This document shows, piece by piece, positions 1 through 6,070 of a stretch of 10,159 nucleotides of DNA (its first letter is position 1; each line of letters starts with the position of its first letter). A program made the position numbers and the translations under genes. The notes under the pieces were generated by a model. The model was not told the DNA's origin. It searched no databases and worked only from the letters and a program-made list of their open reading frames with translations. Origin of the DNA: CAYPIE01 sp964410665 (lineage in GTDB: Bacteria; Planctomycetota; Planctomycetia; Gemmatales; Gemmataceae); contig CAYPIE010000150.1 in assembly GCA_964410665.1 (NCBI GenBank), positions 1 through 10,159 on the forward strand. Direction: 5' to 3'.

Positions 1-234
1 GCGCCATCGAACAGTTACCACGGTTGGGTTCGGCCCATCTTGGGCCACCAAATTCACGCACCACGGTCGGCAACGGTGAATTTCCTTGTACTTTCCTTGT
101 ACAAGGAGGTGATTCTGATCGAGGTTTACTGAACAAAATTGAGGCTGCCAGTCTTGATCAGAAGCCGGGTTCTAAATCTAGAACTGATAGGGATTTAGGG
201 CGATTGAAACGGGCTGAGGCCGAGAGAGGGGAAG
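1..234. other. Gene-free stretch with short repeats
   Basis: I see no convincing gene here. The only open frame on the plus strand runs through the antisense of the tRNA and has no family resemblance. The stretch holds several small symmetrical elements: GGCCCA/TGGGCC at 32-37 and 41-46, AAATTCAC/GTGAATTT at 50-57 and 76-83, an 11-bp tandem repeat at 81-102, a 14-bp palindrome at 94-107, and GTTCTA/TAGAAC at 169-174 and 179-184. None has a following T-tract, so none is a convincing terminator. Confidence 0.5.
81..107. repeat. 11-bp tandem repeat merging into a 14-bp palindrome
   Basis: The 11-mer tttccttgtac occurs twice head to tail (81-91 and 92-102). The second copy forms the left arm of the perfect palindrome tccttgtacaagga (94-107). 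The right arm continues into aaggaggtgat (103-113), a near-perfect Shine-Dalgarno match, but no ATG, GTG or TTG opens a credible frame 5-12 bases further on. It could be a regulator-binding site, or a ribosome-binding site left over from a lost gene; I cannot tell which. Confidence 0.4.
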
Positions 235-306
235 AGGCCGCGGGCGGATTCGAACCGCCGAATGACGGTTTTGCAAACCGTTGCCTTACCACTTGGCGAC
301 GCGGCC
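235..306 (-). tRNA. tRNA-Cys (anticodon GCA)
   Basis: Read on the minus strand, the 72-base sequence folds as a full cloverleaf. The acceptor stem is GGCCGCG with CGCGGCC, the D arm is GCC/GGC, the anticodon stem is ACGGT/ACCGT around the loop TTGCAAA, and the T arm is GGCGG-TTCGAAT-CCGCC. The anticodon is GCA, for cysteine. The discriminator base is U, a known identity element of bacterial tRNA-Cys. The 3' CCA is not encoded (the genome continues CTT) and must be added by nucleotidyltransferase. It lies downstream of nagA on the same strand but has its own promoter. Confidence 0.95.
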
Positions 307-327
307 AGTAACGAATGTACTGCTTGA

Positions 328-356
328 GTTGTAGCGGGCAGGTCCAGGACTGTCAA
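328..356 (-). promoter_or_regulatory. Sigma-70-type promoter of tRNA-Cys
   Basis: On the minus strand a perfect -35 box TTGACA (356-351) is followed by exactly 17 bases and then TACAAC (333-328), which matches 4 of 6 bases of the -10 consensus. Twenty-one bases separate the -10 box from the mature tRNA 5' end, leaving a short leader for RNase P to remove. The promoter begins 17 bases after the nagA stop codon, so the tRNA is probably transcribed independently of nagA. Confidence 0.75.
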
Positions 357-373
357 TTGTAGCCATTTGTTCG

Positions 374-1489
374 TCATGTGGTGGCCAGAATCTCCAGCTT
401 TTTTTCGGAACTGACTTGCACGGCCATCACTTCGGCAGGCTCGCCCGCTGCCAAGGTCGGCTCCGGCAAGTCCAGCAGCCGACGCGGGTGCAACGTGGCC
501 GTGGCAATAGCCTCGGGGAACGACATCCAATCCGCGGCAACCAAGTTCGCCAGGCAAGTATCGGTGAACACACCCGAACCGGCTAAAAATGGACTGTCAA
601 CGACGCCAACGCGCCCTTCCGCCGTCAGTTCGACCGTTTGCCCCCAGAGCGAATACTTGCCCGGAGCACAGCCGGCGACGGGGGAGGCATCGCAAGTCAG
701 GATCACCCGATTGAGAGTCTTGCCCCGGACCAGGCTGCGGACCACGGCGGGTGGCAAATGAAAGCCATCGACAATCAGAGATGCCCACAACTCATCGCAC
801 GCCAGTTGTTCCCAGAGATAATTGTCATGCCGTGGCAAATACGCGTGACAGCCATTGCCCAGATGGGTGCTTAGACGAGCACCTGCTGTGACCGCGTCGC
901 GGATGCAGGCCGGAGTCGCGGCAGTATGCCCAATGGCAGCGATCACGCCCGAAGCAGTAAGCCGCTCAATGAAGTCAAGAGCCCCAGGGAGTTCCGGAGC
1001 CAGGGTTACGAGGCGGATCTGGCCTTCGGCTGCGTTTTGGAATCGCTGGAACATGTCCCAGTTCGGGTGGCACAGATGTGCCTGTGGATGGGCGCCGCGC
1101 GGTCCGGTTTCCTGTGACAAAAACGGCCCTTCCAGGTGCACTCCTGGCAAGCGAAATGATAACTCCGTATTCCGCTGACAAGCCGCTTGCAGTGTGTGTA
1201 GCGATTGCTCTAGGGTTGCTGGGGCCGCCGTGACCAGTGTCGGTAGCAGCCGTCCGATCCCGTGCTGATGCGCCACCGCGACTATGGCCGCAATCCCCTC
1301 CAAGGTGAGCTCTGGGTCGTTAAAGGCATGGCCCAGCGCCCCGTTGATTTGGACATCAAAGATCGAAGGGGCCAGCCATACCGTCTCAATCCCGGTGCTC
1401 GAGCAGGGCTGACATTCCTGGATGATGCCATCGGCAATGGTCAATGTAATGGGGGAGCCGGTGCGAAAATGGCGACCCGAAAGTTCCAT
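374..1489 (-). CDS. nagA: N-acetylglucosamine-6-phosphate deacetylase-like amidohydrolase
   Basis: This 371-residue cytoplasmic amidohydrolase of the NagA family is predicted to deacetylate GlcNAc-6-phosphate to glucosamine-6-phosphate, feeding amino sugars and recycled peptidoglycan into glycolysis. Residues matching those described for E. coli NagA occur in order: DVQING and FND near 45-57, HLEGPF 118-123 with metal ligand E120, IGH with H188, STH with H209, N212 and R220 at the spacing of the phosphate-binding residues, DGFH with H244, and catalytic D267. The segment after H209 (LGNGCHAYLPRHDNY) departs from the usual LFNAM-type sequence, so substrate preference may differ. The start is supported by an AAGGA ribosome site (1503-1499) nine bases upstream. 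No nagB or sugar transporter is nearby. Confidence 0.85.
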   Translation of the reverse strand: MELSGRHFRTGSPITLTIADGIIQECQPCSSTGIETVWLAPSIFDVQINGALGHAFNDPELTLEGIAAIVAVAHQHGIGRLLPTLVTAAPATLEQSLHTLQAACQRNTELSFRLPGVHLEGPFLSQETGPRGAHPQAHLCHPNWDMFQRFQNAAEGQIRLVTLAPELPGALDFIERLTASGVIAAIGHTAATPACIRDAVTAGARLSTHLGNGCHAYLPRHDNYLWEQLACDELWASLIVDGFHLPPAVVRSLVRGKTLNRVILTCDASPVAGCAPGKYSLWGQTVELTAEGRVGVVDSPFLAGSGVFTDTCLANLVAADWMSFPEAIATATLHPRRLLDLPEPTLAAGEPAEVMAVQVSSEKKLEILATT

Positions 1490-1504
1490 AGGCTGGGATC
1501 CTTG

Positions 1505-1528
1505 AAAAAATCCCCCTTGCCGGGGGGA
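1505..1528 (-). terminator. Hairpin plus T6 in the nagA leader (attenuator-like)
   Basis: On the minus strand TCCCCC (1528-1523), a six-base loop and GGGGGA (1516-1511) form a six-pair GC-rich stem followed directly by TTTTTT (1510-1505). This is the form of an intrinsic terminator. It ends two bases before the nagA ribosome-binding site (1503-1499), and no gene on this strand lies just upstream for it to terminate. It may therefore act inside the nagA leader as an attenuator, or stop stray antisense transcription. Confidence 0.5.
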
Positions 1529-1577
1529 GCTGATTTGTCTTGAATAGTCGGTAGAGGTTACCCCGTTTCGCGGCCCG

Positions 1578-1626
1578 ACATACGCATCCTTTTCTCGCCG
1601 GTTAAGCTCCCGGACGAAAAGTATGT
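1578..1626. repeat. Imperfect long hairpin
   Basis: Three nested inverted segments fall in register: ACATA (1578-1582) with TATGT (1622-1626), CTTTTC (1589-1594) with GAAAAG (1616-1621), and CCGG (1598-1601) with CCGG (1610-1613), closing an eight-base loop. A six-base bulge and a 3/2 internal loop interrupt the stem. There is no T-tract on either side, so it is not an ordinary terminator. It may be a structured leader of either flanking gene or a regulator site. Confidence 0.4.
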
Positions 1627-1770
1627 TCCCCAGGTTCCCTCCTCATCCGCTGCCGCCGAGTTCAATCCTCGTACTCCGCCCATCGCGATGAGTCACCGAA
1701 CCTCTGGCCGGGCCTTCGATCGGAAAGTGCCCACGGCGAATCCCAACTGGCCGGATCTCCCACAAGCGTC

Positions 1771-2238
1771 ATGGAATTGTCACGCAACCTCCGAGTGGAC
1801 AGTATCTCGCGGTTGGGACCCACCCCTGCCCGACAGCTGGAGGCCAACGCCACGGTGGCCGATGCCGTCGCGCGGATGCGTCAGGAACGTGTCGGTTGCT
1901 TGCTGGTCTGTGACCAGGGCCCGTTGGTGGGAGTTTTCACCGAGCGCGATCTCATGCTCCGAGTGCTGGGCGGCGGTGGCGGCCTCCACGATCCGCTTGC
2001 ACGGCATATGACCTCCAATCCGGTGACTGTGGAACTCAAAGATTCGATTCATACCGCTATTGAACGCATGGAACTCGGCGGGTATCGCCATCTGCCAGTC
2101 GTGGATGAGGAGCTTTGTCCGGTGGGCATCCTGTCCATTAAGCGAATCATTCATTATCTGGTAGAACATTTCCCCGCCACCGTATACAACCAGCCCCCCC
2201 GCCCCGGTCTGGTTCCCCGCCGGCGCGAAGGAGCCTGA
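1771..2238 (+). CDS. Two-CBS-domain protein upstream of korA
   Basis: A 155-residue soluble protein made almost entirely of a CBS pair (Bateman module): CBS1 about 17-67 and CBS2 about 80-133, followed by a short basic proline-rich tail. CBS pairs commonly bind AMP, ATP, SAM or NADH. CBS1 carries the ribose-contacting form GVFTERD with T57 and D60. CBS2 has GILSIKR, so the usual acidic residue is arginine (R125), suggesting only one canonical nucleotide site. The gene lies 52 bases before korA on the same strand and is probably cotranscribed. The block GGYRHLPVV at 103-111 is shared with the zinc-ribbon CBS protein after korB, so the two are paralogues. No obvious ribosome site precedes the ATG, so the start is moderately sure. 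The ligand is unknown; a role in regulating KorAB is inferred from position. Confidence 0.85.
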   Translation: MELSRNLRVDSISRLGPTPARQLEANATVADAVARMRQERVGCLLVCDQGPLVGVFTERDLMLRVLGGGGGLHDPLARHMTSNPVTVELKDSIHTAIERMELGGYRHLPVVDEELCPVGILSIKRIIHYLVEHFPATVYNQPPRPGLVPRRREGA

Positions 2239-2290
2239 CCTGCCCACAATCCCAAACCGATTGAATCCCAACCCCACGAGGTAGGTGGCA

Positions 2291-4231
2291 ATGTCCGAAT
2301 CAGCCGCTTCCCCGGCCACCCCGGCGGAAGATGTCAGTCAGCGGAACGGAACCGCATCGTCGGTAATGGAACTGGAATCGGTGACCATCCGCTTTGCCGG
2401 TGACTCCGGTGACGGCATGCAGCTCGCCGGCACTCAGTTTACCAATGCCTCAGCGATCCTGGGCAACGATATCAGTACCTTGCCCGACTTCCCCGCCGAG
2501 ATTCGTGCTCCGGCCGGCACCCTCGCGGGCGTCTCCGGGTTTCAGGTCCACTTTGCCAGTACCGAGATTCACACCCCCGGCGATCGCCTCAATGCGCTGG
2601 TGGCCATGAACCCCGCCGCCCTCAAAACCAACCTCCGCGACCTCGAGGAAAAAGGCATCCTGATTGTCAACTCCGATGCTTTTTCCCCCAACGATCTGCA
2701 AAAGGCTGGCTATCAGAGCAACCCCCTCGAGGATGGCTCGCTGCGCAATTATCACCTGATCCGCGTTCCGATCAACAAGCTCAATCGCGAGTCCGTCAAA
2801 GATGTCCAGTTGTCGCCCCGCGAAGCCGACCGCTGCAAGAATTTCTTTGCTTTAGGGTTGGTCTACTGGATGTATGAGCGGCCCATGGAACCGACCCTCC
2901 AGTGGATTGAGCAGACCTTCGGCAAGAAGAAGCTCGAGTTTGTCGAAGCCAATACCCGGGCACTCAAGGCCGGCTACCATTACGGCGAAACGACCGAACT
3001 GCTGCCAGTGCACTATCGCGTCCCCAAAGCGAAGATTGCCCCAGGCACTTATCGCAAGGTTACCGGCAACGAAGCCTTGGCCATCGGTCTGGTCGCCGCC
3101 ACCGAGCTGGCCCAGAAACAACTGGTCTACTCGACCTACCCAATTACCCCGGCCAGCGATATTTTGCACCAACTCGTCCAGATGAAAAACTACGGTCTGC
3201 GGATCCTGCAGGCCGAAGATGAGATCGCCGCGGTCGGCGTGGCCATCGGGGCGTCGTTCGGAGGAGCCATTGGGGTCACGGCCACTTCCGGACCGGGGAT
3301 CTGCCTCAAGGCGGAGGCGATCGGCTTGGCCGTGATGACCGAGTTGCCGATCGTGATCATCGACGTGCAACGCGGTGGTCCAAGTACCGGTCTGCCGACC
3401 AAGACCGAACAGGCCGATTTGTTGCAGGTGCTTTATGGCCGCAACGGCGAGTCGCCGGTGGCGGTACTGGCTCCTTGTTCCCCGGCAGACTGCTTCACCA
3501 TGGCTTTCGAGGCGGTACGCATTGCCACCCGCTTTATGACCCCGGTGTATCTCCTGTCCGATGGCTATCTGGCCAACGGAGCCGAGCCTTGGGCGGTGCC
3601 CAAGCTGGAGAGCTTGCCACGCATTGTCGTGGATCATCCTACTCAAGCCAATCAGGGCTTCGATGGCAAGGTGCATGAGAATGGTGCGGGCGAGCCGGGC
3701 AAGTTTCTGCCTTACAAACGCGATGAATATCTGGTCCGCCCCTGGGCCATCCCAGGCACTCCCGGACTGGAACATCGCATCGGTGGCTTGGAAAAAGAAG
3801 ACATTACCGGCAATGTCAGCTATGACCCGGGCAACCACGAACATATGACCCATACCCGAGCTCAGAAAATTGCCAACATTGCCCATACCATCCCCGAGCT
3901 CACGGTCCAAGGGCCGGAAGAGGGGGATCTACTGGTCCTCGGCTGGGGTGGCACTTATGGCTCGATCGCCACGGCGGTCCACCGTGTTCAACGGAAAGGC
4001 TTGTCGGTGGCGCAGGCCCACCTTCGCTATCTCAACCCGATGCCCAAAAACACGGGTGAGGTACTCAAACGCTATCGCAAAGTTCTGATCCCAGAACTCA
4101 ATAGCGGCCAGTTATTGATGTTGATTCGCTCGATGTTTCTGGTCGATGCGGTGGGACTCAACAAAGTCCAGGGAAGGCCGTTTCTGGTCAGCGAGATCGA
4201 AGGCAAAATCGAACAAATGCTGATGGCGTGA
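2291..4231 (+). CDS. korA: 2-oxoacid:ferredoxin oxidoreductase, fused gamma-alpha subunit
   Basis: Large subunit of a two-subunit 2-oxoacid:ferredoxin oxidoreductase, most likely the 2-oxoglutarate type, which makes succinyl-CoA, CO2 and reduced ferredoxin in the cytoplasm. With 646 residues it has the fused layout. An N-terminal gamma domain (about 31-225) opens with FAGDSGDGMQ (GDSGDG 37-42). The alpha domain follows, with YPITP 283-287, EDE 309-311, SGPG 333-336 and the RGGPSTGLPT block at 361-370 continuing to KTEQADL. A C-terminal transketolase-like domain includes GWGGTYGS 551-558. The ATG at 2291 is chosen because GAGG and AGGTGG lie just upstream; a GTG at 2285 would add two residues. 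korB, with the TPP site and iron-sulfur cluster, follows. No ferredoxin gene is in the window. The 2-oxoglutarate preference comes from family resemblance; pyruvate or branched-chain acids remain possible. Confidence 0.92.
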   Translation: MSESAASPATPAEDVSQRNGTASSVMELESVTIRFAGDSGDGMQLAGTQFTNASAILGNDISTLPDFPAEIRAPAGTLAGVSGFQVHFASTEIHTPGDRLNALVAMNPAALKTNLRDLEEKGILIVNSDAFSPNDLQKAGYQSNPLEDGSLRNYHLIRVPINKLNRESVKDVQLSPREADRCKNFFALGLVYWMYERPMEPTLQWIEQTFGKKKLEFVEANTRALKAGYHYGETTELLPVHYRVPKAKIAPGTYRKVTGNEALAIGLVAATELAQKQLVYSTYPITPASDILHQLVQMKNYGLRILQAEDEIAAVGVAIGASFGGAIGVTATSGPGICLKAEAIGLAVMTELPIVIIDVQRGGPSTGLPTKTEQADLLQVLYGRNGESPVAVLAPCSPADCFTMAFEAVRIATRFMTPVYLLSDGYLANGAEPWAVPKLESLPRIVVDHPTQANQGFDGKVHENGAGEPGKFLPYKRDEYLVRPWAIPGTPGLEHRIGGLEKEDITGNVSYDPGNHEHMTHTRAQKIANIAHTIPELTVQGPEEGDLLVLGWGGTYGSIATAVHRVQRKGLSVAQAHLRYLNPMPKNTGEVLKRYRKVLIPELNSGQLLMLIRSMFLVDAVGLNKVQGRPFLVSEIEGKIEQMLMA

Positions 4232-4247
4232 GACGGGCTTGCATGGT

Positions 4248-4290
4248 GGGCCGTCCGACCTTGGGGCAAACCCTTCGGGTGGGACGGCCC
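4248..4290 (+). terminator. Strong hairpin between korA and korB
   Basis: GGGCCGTCC (4248-4256) pairs perfectly with GGACGGCCC (4282-4290). After a G/G mismatch, ACC (4258-4260) pairs with GGT (4278-4280), and the loop contains a further GGG/CCC. Only TTT follows, so it is at best a weak terminator. Sitting 16 bases after the korA stop, within the 107-base korA-korB gap, it may partly terminate or process the transcript, or protect the korA mRNA end. Confidence 0.5.
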
Positions 4291-4338
4291 TTTCCGACCC
4301 TCCAATACTTAAACTCTTACAATAGAGGTAATTGATCG

Positions 4339-5361
4339 ATGGCCGCGACCGCCTTACCCACCTTGACCAAGGAGGCACTCACCACCGACCAGGATGTCCG
4401 CTGGTGCCCCGGATGTGGTGACTATTCCATTCTGGCGCAGATGAAGAAAGCACTGGTCGCCCTCGATGGCGTAAGCCGGGAAAACCTGGTCTTTGTCTCG
4501 GGGATCGGCTGTTCGAGCCGCTTCCCCTACTATATGAATACCTATGGTTTCCATACCATCCATGGACGCGCACCCACCTTTGCCACCGGGCTGAAACTGG
4601 CTCGTCCGGAACTGCAAGTCTGGGTCGTTACCGGGGATGGCGATGGACTTTCGATCGGTGGGAATCACCTGATTCATGCGATCCGGCGGAATATCGATAT
4701 CAAGATTCTCCTGTTCAATAACGAGATTTACGGGCTTACCAAGGGGCAATACTCGCCGACCTCTCGGGTGGGCACTCTGAGTAAGTCCACCCCTCAGGGG
4801 TCGCTGGACATGCCGGTCCGTCCGTTGTCCCTGGCAATCGGCGCGGAAGCTACCTTTGTCGCCCGCACCATCGATGTCGATGTCAATCACCTGACCGAGA
4901 CGCTCAAGCAAGCAGCGGCCCACAAGGGGACCGCTTTTGTTGAGATTTATCAAAACTGCAAAATCTTCAACGATGGAGTGTTCGAGTACGCCACCGACAA
5001 AAGCGTCAAGGCCGACAATGCTTTGTACCTCCAACATGGCAAACCCATGGTCTTCGGCAAGGACCGCAACAAGGGGATCCGCCTCAATGGTCTGCAGCCT
5101 GAGGTGGTCGAACTAGGCAATGGCATCCGCGAAGATGATCTGTTGCACCATGATGCCCAGGCGGCGGAACCCACGCTCGCTTACCTGTTAAGTCGCTTCG
5201 TCTATCCCGAGTTCCCCGAGTGTATCGGTGTCTTCCGCTCGATTGAGCGACCCGTGTATGAGCAGAGCGTCATCGATCAGGTCGATCAGGTCATCAGTAA
5301 GAAGGGTCGTGGCAAGGTTGAGCAGTTATTCCAGAGCTCGGATATGTGGGTGGTCGACTAA
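4339..5361 (+). CDS. korB: 2-oxoacid:ferredoxin oxidoreductase, beta subunit
   Basis: TPP- and [4Fe-4S]-binding partner of KorA. The 340-residue protein carries four cysteines in the arrangement known for cluster ligands in archaeal 2-oxoacid:ferredoxin oxidoreductases: C23 and C26 in WCPGCG, C58 in GIGCSSR and C207 in QNCKIF. The TPP/Mg motif starts at GDGDG 99-103 and continues through N109 to N127-N128 in LLFNNEIYGLT. HGRAPTFATG (75-84) is also typical of the subunit. GAGG (4325-4328) lies ten bases before the ATG. A TACAAT at 4318-4323 resembles a -10 box, but no -35 is found at proper spacing. The 107-base gap and hairpin after korA suggest a shared transcript with differential expression. 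The C-terminal extension after about 225 is usual for the long-form KorB. Confidence 0.93.
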   Translation: MAATALPTLTKEALTTDQDVRWCPGCGDYSILAQMKKALVALDGVSRENLVFVSGIGCSSRFPYYMNTYGFHTIHGRAPTFATGLKLARPELQVWVVTGDGDGLSIGGNHLIHAIRRNIDIKILLFNNEIYGLTKGQYSPTSRVGTLSKSTPQGSLDMPVRPLSLAIGAEATFVARTIDVDVNHLTETLKQAAAHKGTAFVEIYQNCKIFNDGVFEYATDKSVKADNALYLQHGKPMVFGKDRNKGIRLNGLQPEVVELGNGIREDDLLHHDAQAAEPTLAYLLSRFVYPEFPECIGVFRSIERPVYEQSVIDQVDQVISKKGRGKVEQLFQSSDMWVVD

Positions 5362-5443
5362 CTCAACAGGGATCAAGGATGCGGGACCCAGGTTTGACCA
5401 ACCAACCATGACGGTGCGGCTTCAACCGATCCGTGGGATGGTT

Positions 5444-5470
5444 CGCAAGGGCTGCGAAGCAGCCCTTGCG
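5444..5470 (+). terminator. Perfect 12-bp hairpin after korB
   Basis: CGCAAGGGCTGC (5444-5455) and GCAGCCCTTGCG (5459-5470) form a perfect 12-pair stem with a GAA loop. No T-run follows (the sequence goes on ctcccttgct), so it is not a textbook intrinsic terminator. It lies 82 bases after the korB stop and 31 bases before the next ATG. It could be a factor-dependent terminator, an RNase-processing site, or structure shielding translation of the zinc-ribbon gene. Confidence 0.5.
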
Positions 5471-5501
5471 CTCCCTTGCTCACAGTTTGTCCTTTGATTC
5501 C

Positions 5502-6035
5502 ATGATCTGTCCCTGCTGCGGTCAAACCAACTTGCCTGGCAATGATCTATGTGAGCGGTGTGGGTTCGCATTAGCCAGTGTCGACCGCCCGACTGGGCAA
5601 GATCGCATCGAGAATAGCCTCCTCCATGACACCGTTGCCACCCTGGCTCCCGCGGTACCCGTGACCCTCCCGTTGAAGGCAAACCTGGGCGAGGCGGTCG
5701 CGATCTTGACCCAACAGGGAATCGGTGCCATCCTCATCCTCGACACCGACCAGCGACTTCGGGGGATCCTCACCGAGCGCGATTTTCTCGTCGAGGTTGC
5801 CGGGCTCGTCGAAGACTATGCCTGTCTACCTGTGACCGACTTTATGACCCCGAACCCGGAAACGGTCTCGCCCCACGACATCCTGGCCTTTGCCTTGTTC
5901 AAGATGGACGTCGGCGGCTACCGCCACCTGCCGGTGGTCGAGGATGGCTCCCCCGTCGGCATTATCTCCGTTCGTGATCTGTTGCGACACATCACCCAAC
6001 TCTGTCAGGGGATGCTACCTCGCCTGGAAAAATGA
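5502..6035 (+). CDS. Zinc-ribbon plus two-CBS-domain protein
   Basis: A 177-residue soluble protein. The N-terminus is a short zinc ribbon, with C3 and C6 (CPCC) and C17 and C20 (CERC). A linker leads to CBS-A (about 43-100, with GILTERD giving T91 and D94) and CBS-B (about 115-167, with GIISVRD giving S156 and D159). Unlike the CBS protein before korA, both halves keep the canonical ligand motif. The shared GGYRHLPVV block (138-146) marks the two as paralogues. I place the start at 5502 because translation there begins directly with the zinc ribbon; an ATG at 5433 would push the 12-bp hairpin into the coding region. No clear ribosome site precedes either ATG. Function is unknown; candidates are adenylate-sensing control of KorAB or nucleic-acid contact through the ribbon. 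Confidence 0.85.
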   Translation: MICPCCGQTNLPGNDLCERCGFALASVDRPTGQDRIENSLLHDTVATLAPAVPVTLPLKANLGEAVAILTQQGIGAILILDTDQRLRGILTERDFLVEVAGLVEDYACLPVTDFMTPNPETVSPHDILAFALFKMDVGGYRHLPVVEDGSPVGIISVRDLLRHITQLCQGMLPRLEK

Positions 6036-6062
6036 AGGTGGCGAACCCGTGAACGCCACCTT
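6028..6062 (-). terminator. Terminator of the phosphofructokinase gene
   Basis: AAGGTGGCG (6035-6043) and CGCCACCTT (6054-6062) form a nine-pair stem with a ten-base loop, just after the phosphofructokinase stop codon on the minus strand. On that strand the stem is followed by CATTTTTCC, giving a five-T run, the form of an intrinsic terminator. The T-run lies inside the last codons of the convergent zinc-ribbon CBS gene. On the plus strand there is no T-run, so termination in that direction would be weaker. Confidence 0.7.
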
Positions 6063-6070
6063 GTCGATGC

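Larger units (their letters stand above)
1490..1770. other. Divergent intergenic region, nagA / CBS gene
   Basis: About 280 bases separate the starts of two divergent genes and should hold promoters for both. I see no strong -35/-10 pair on either strand. The best minus-strand candidate is TTAACC, 17 bases, then TATGTC (1605 down to 1577), which is weak. The region contains the nagA leader hairpin (1505-1528) and a larger imperfect hairpin (1578-1626). No convincing open frame is present. Confidence 0.5.

Noticed and set aside
235..306. tRNA-Cys as an attachment site of an integrated element
   Set aside because: No second copy of the tRNA 3' end and no integrase or phage gene occurs in the window.
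24..311. 95-residue open frame on the plus strand
   Set aside because: It runs antisense through the whole tRNA-Cys, has no family resemblance and has no credible ribosome site at its ATG.
1665..1695. T-arm-like sequence (CGAG, TTCAATC, CTCG) followed by a possible acceptor end with CCA on the plus strand
   Set aside because: No matching 5' acceptor strand, D arm or anticodon arm lies upstream at tRNA or tmRNA distance; treated as chance.
2852..3910. 352-residue open frame antisense to korA
   Set aside because: It lies wholly within korA; long antisense frames are expected opposite GC-rich coding sequence, and the translation resembles no family.
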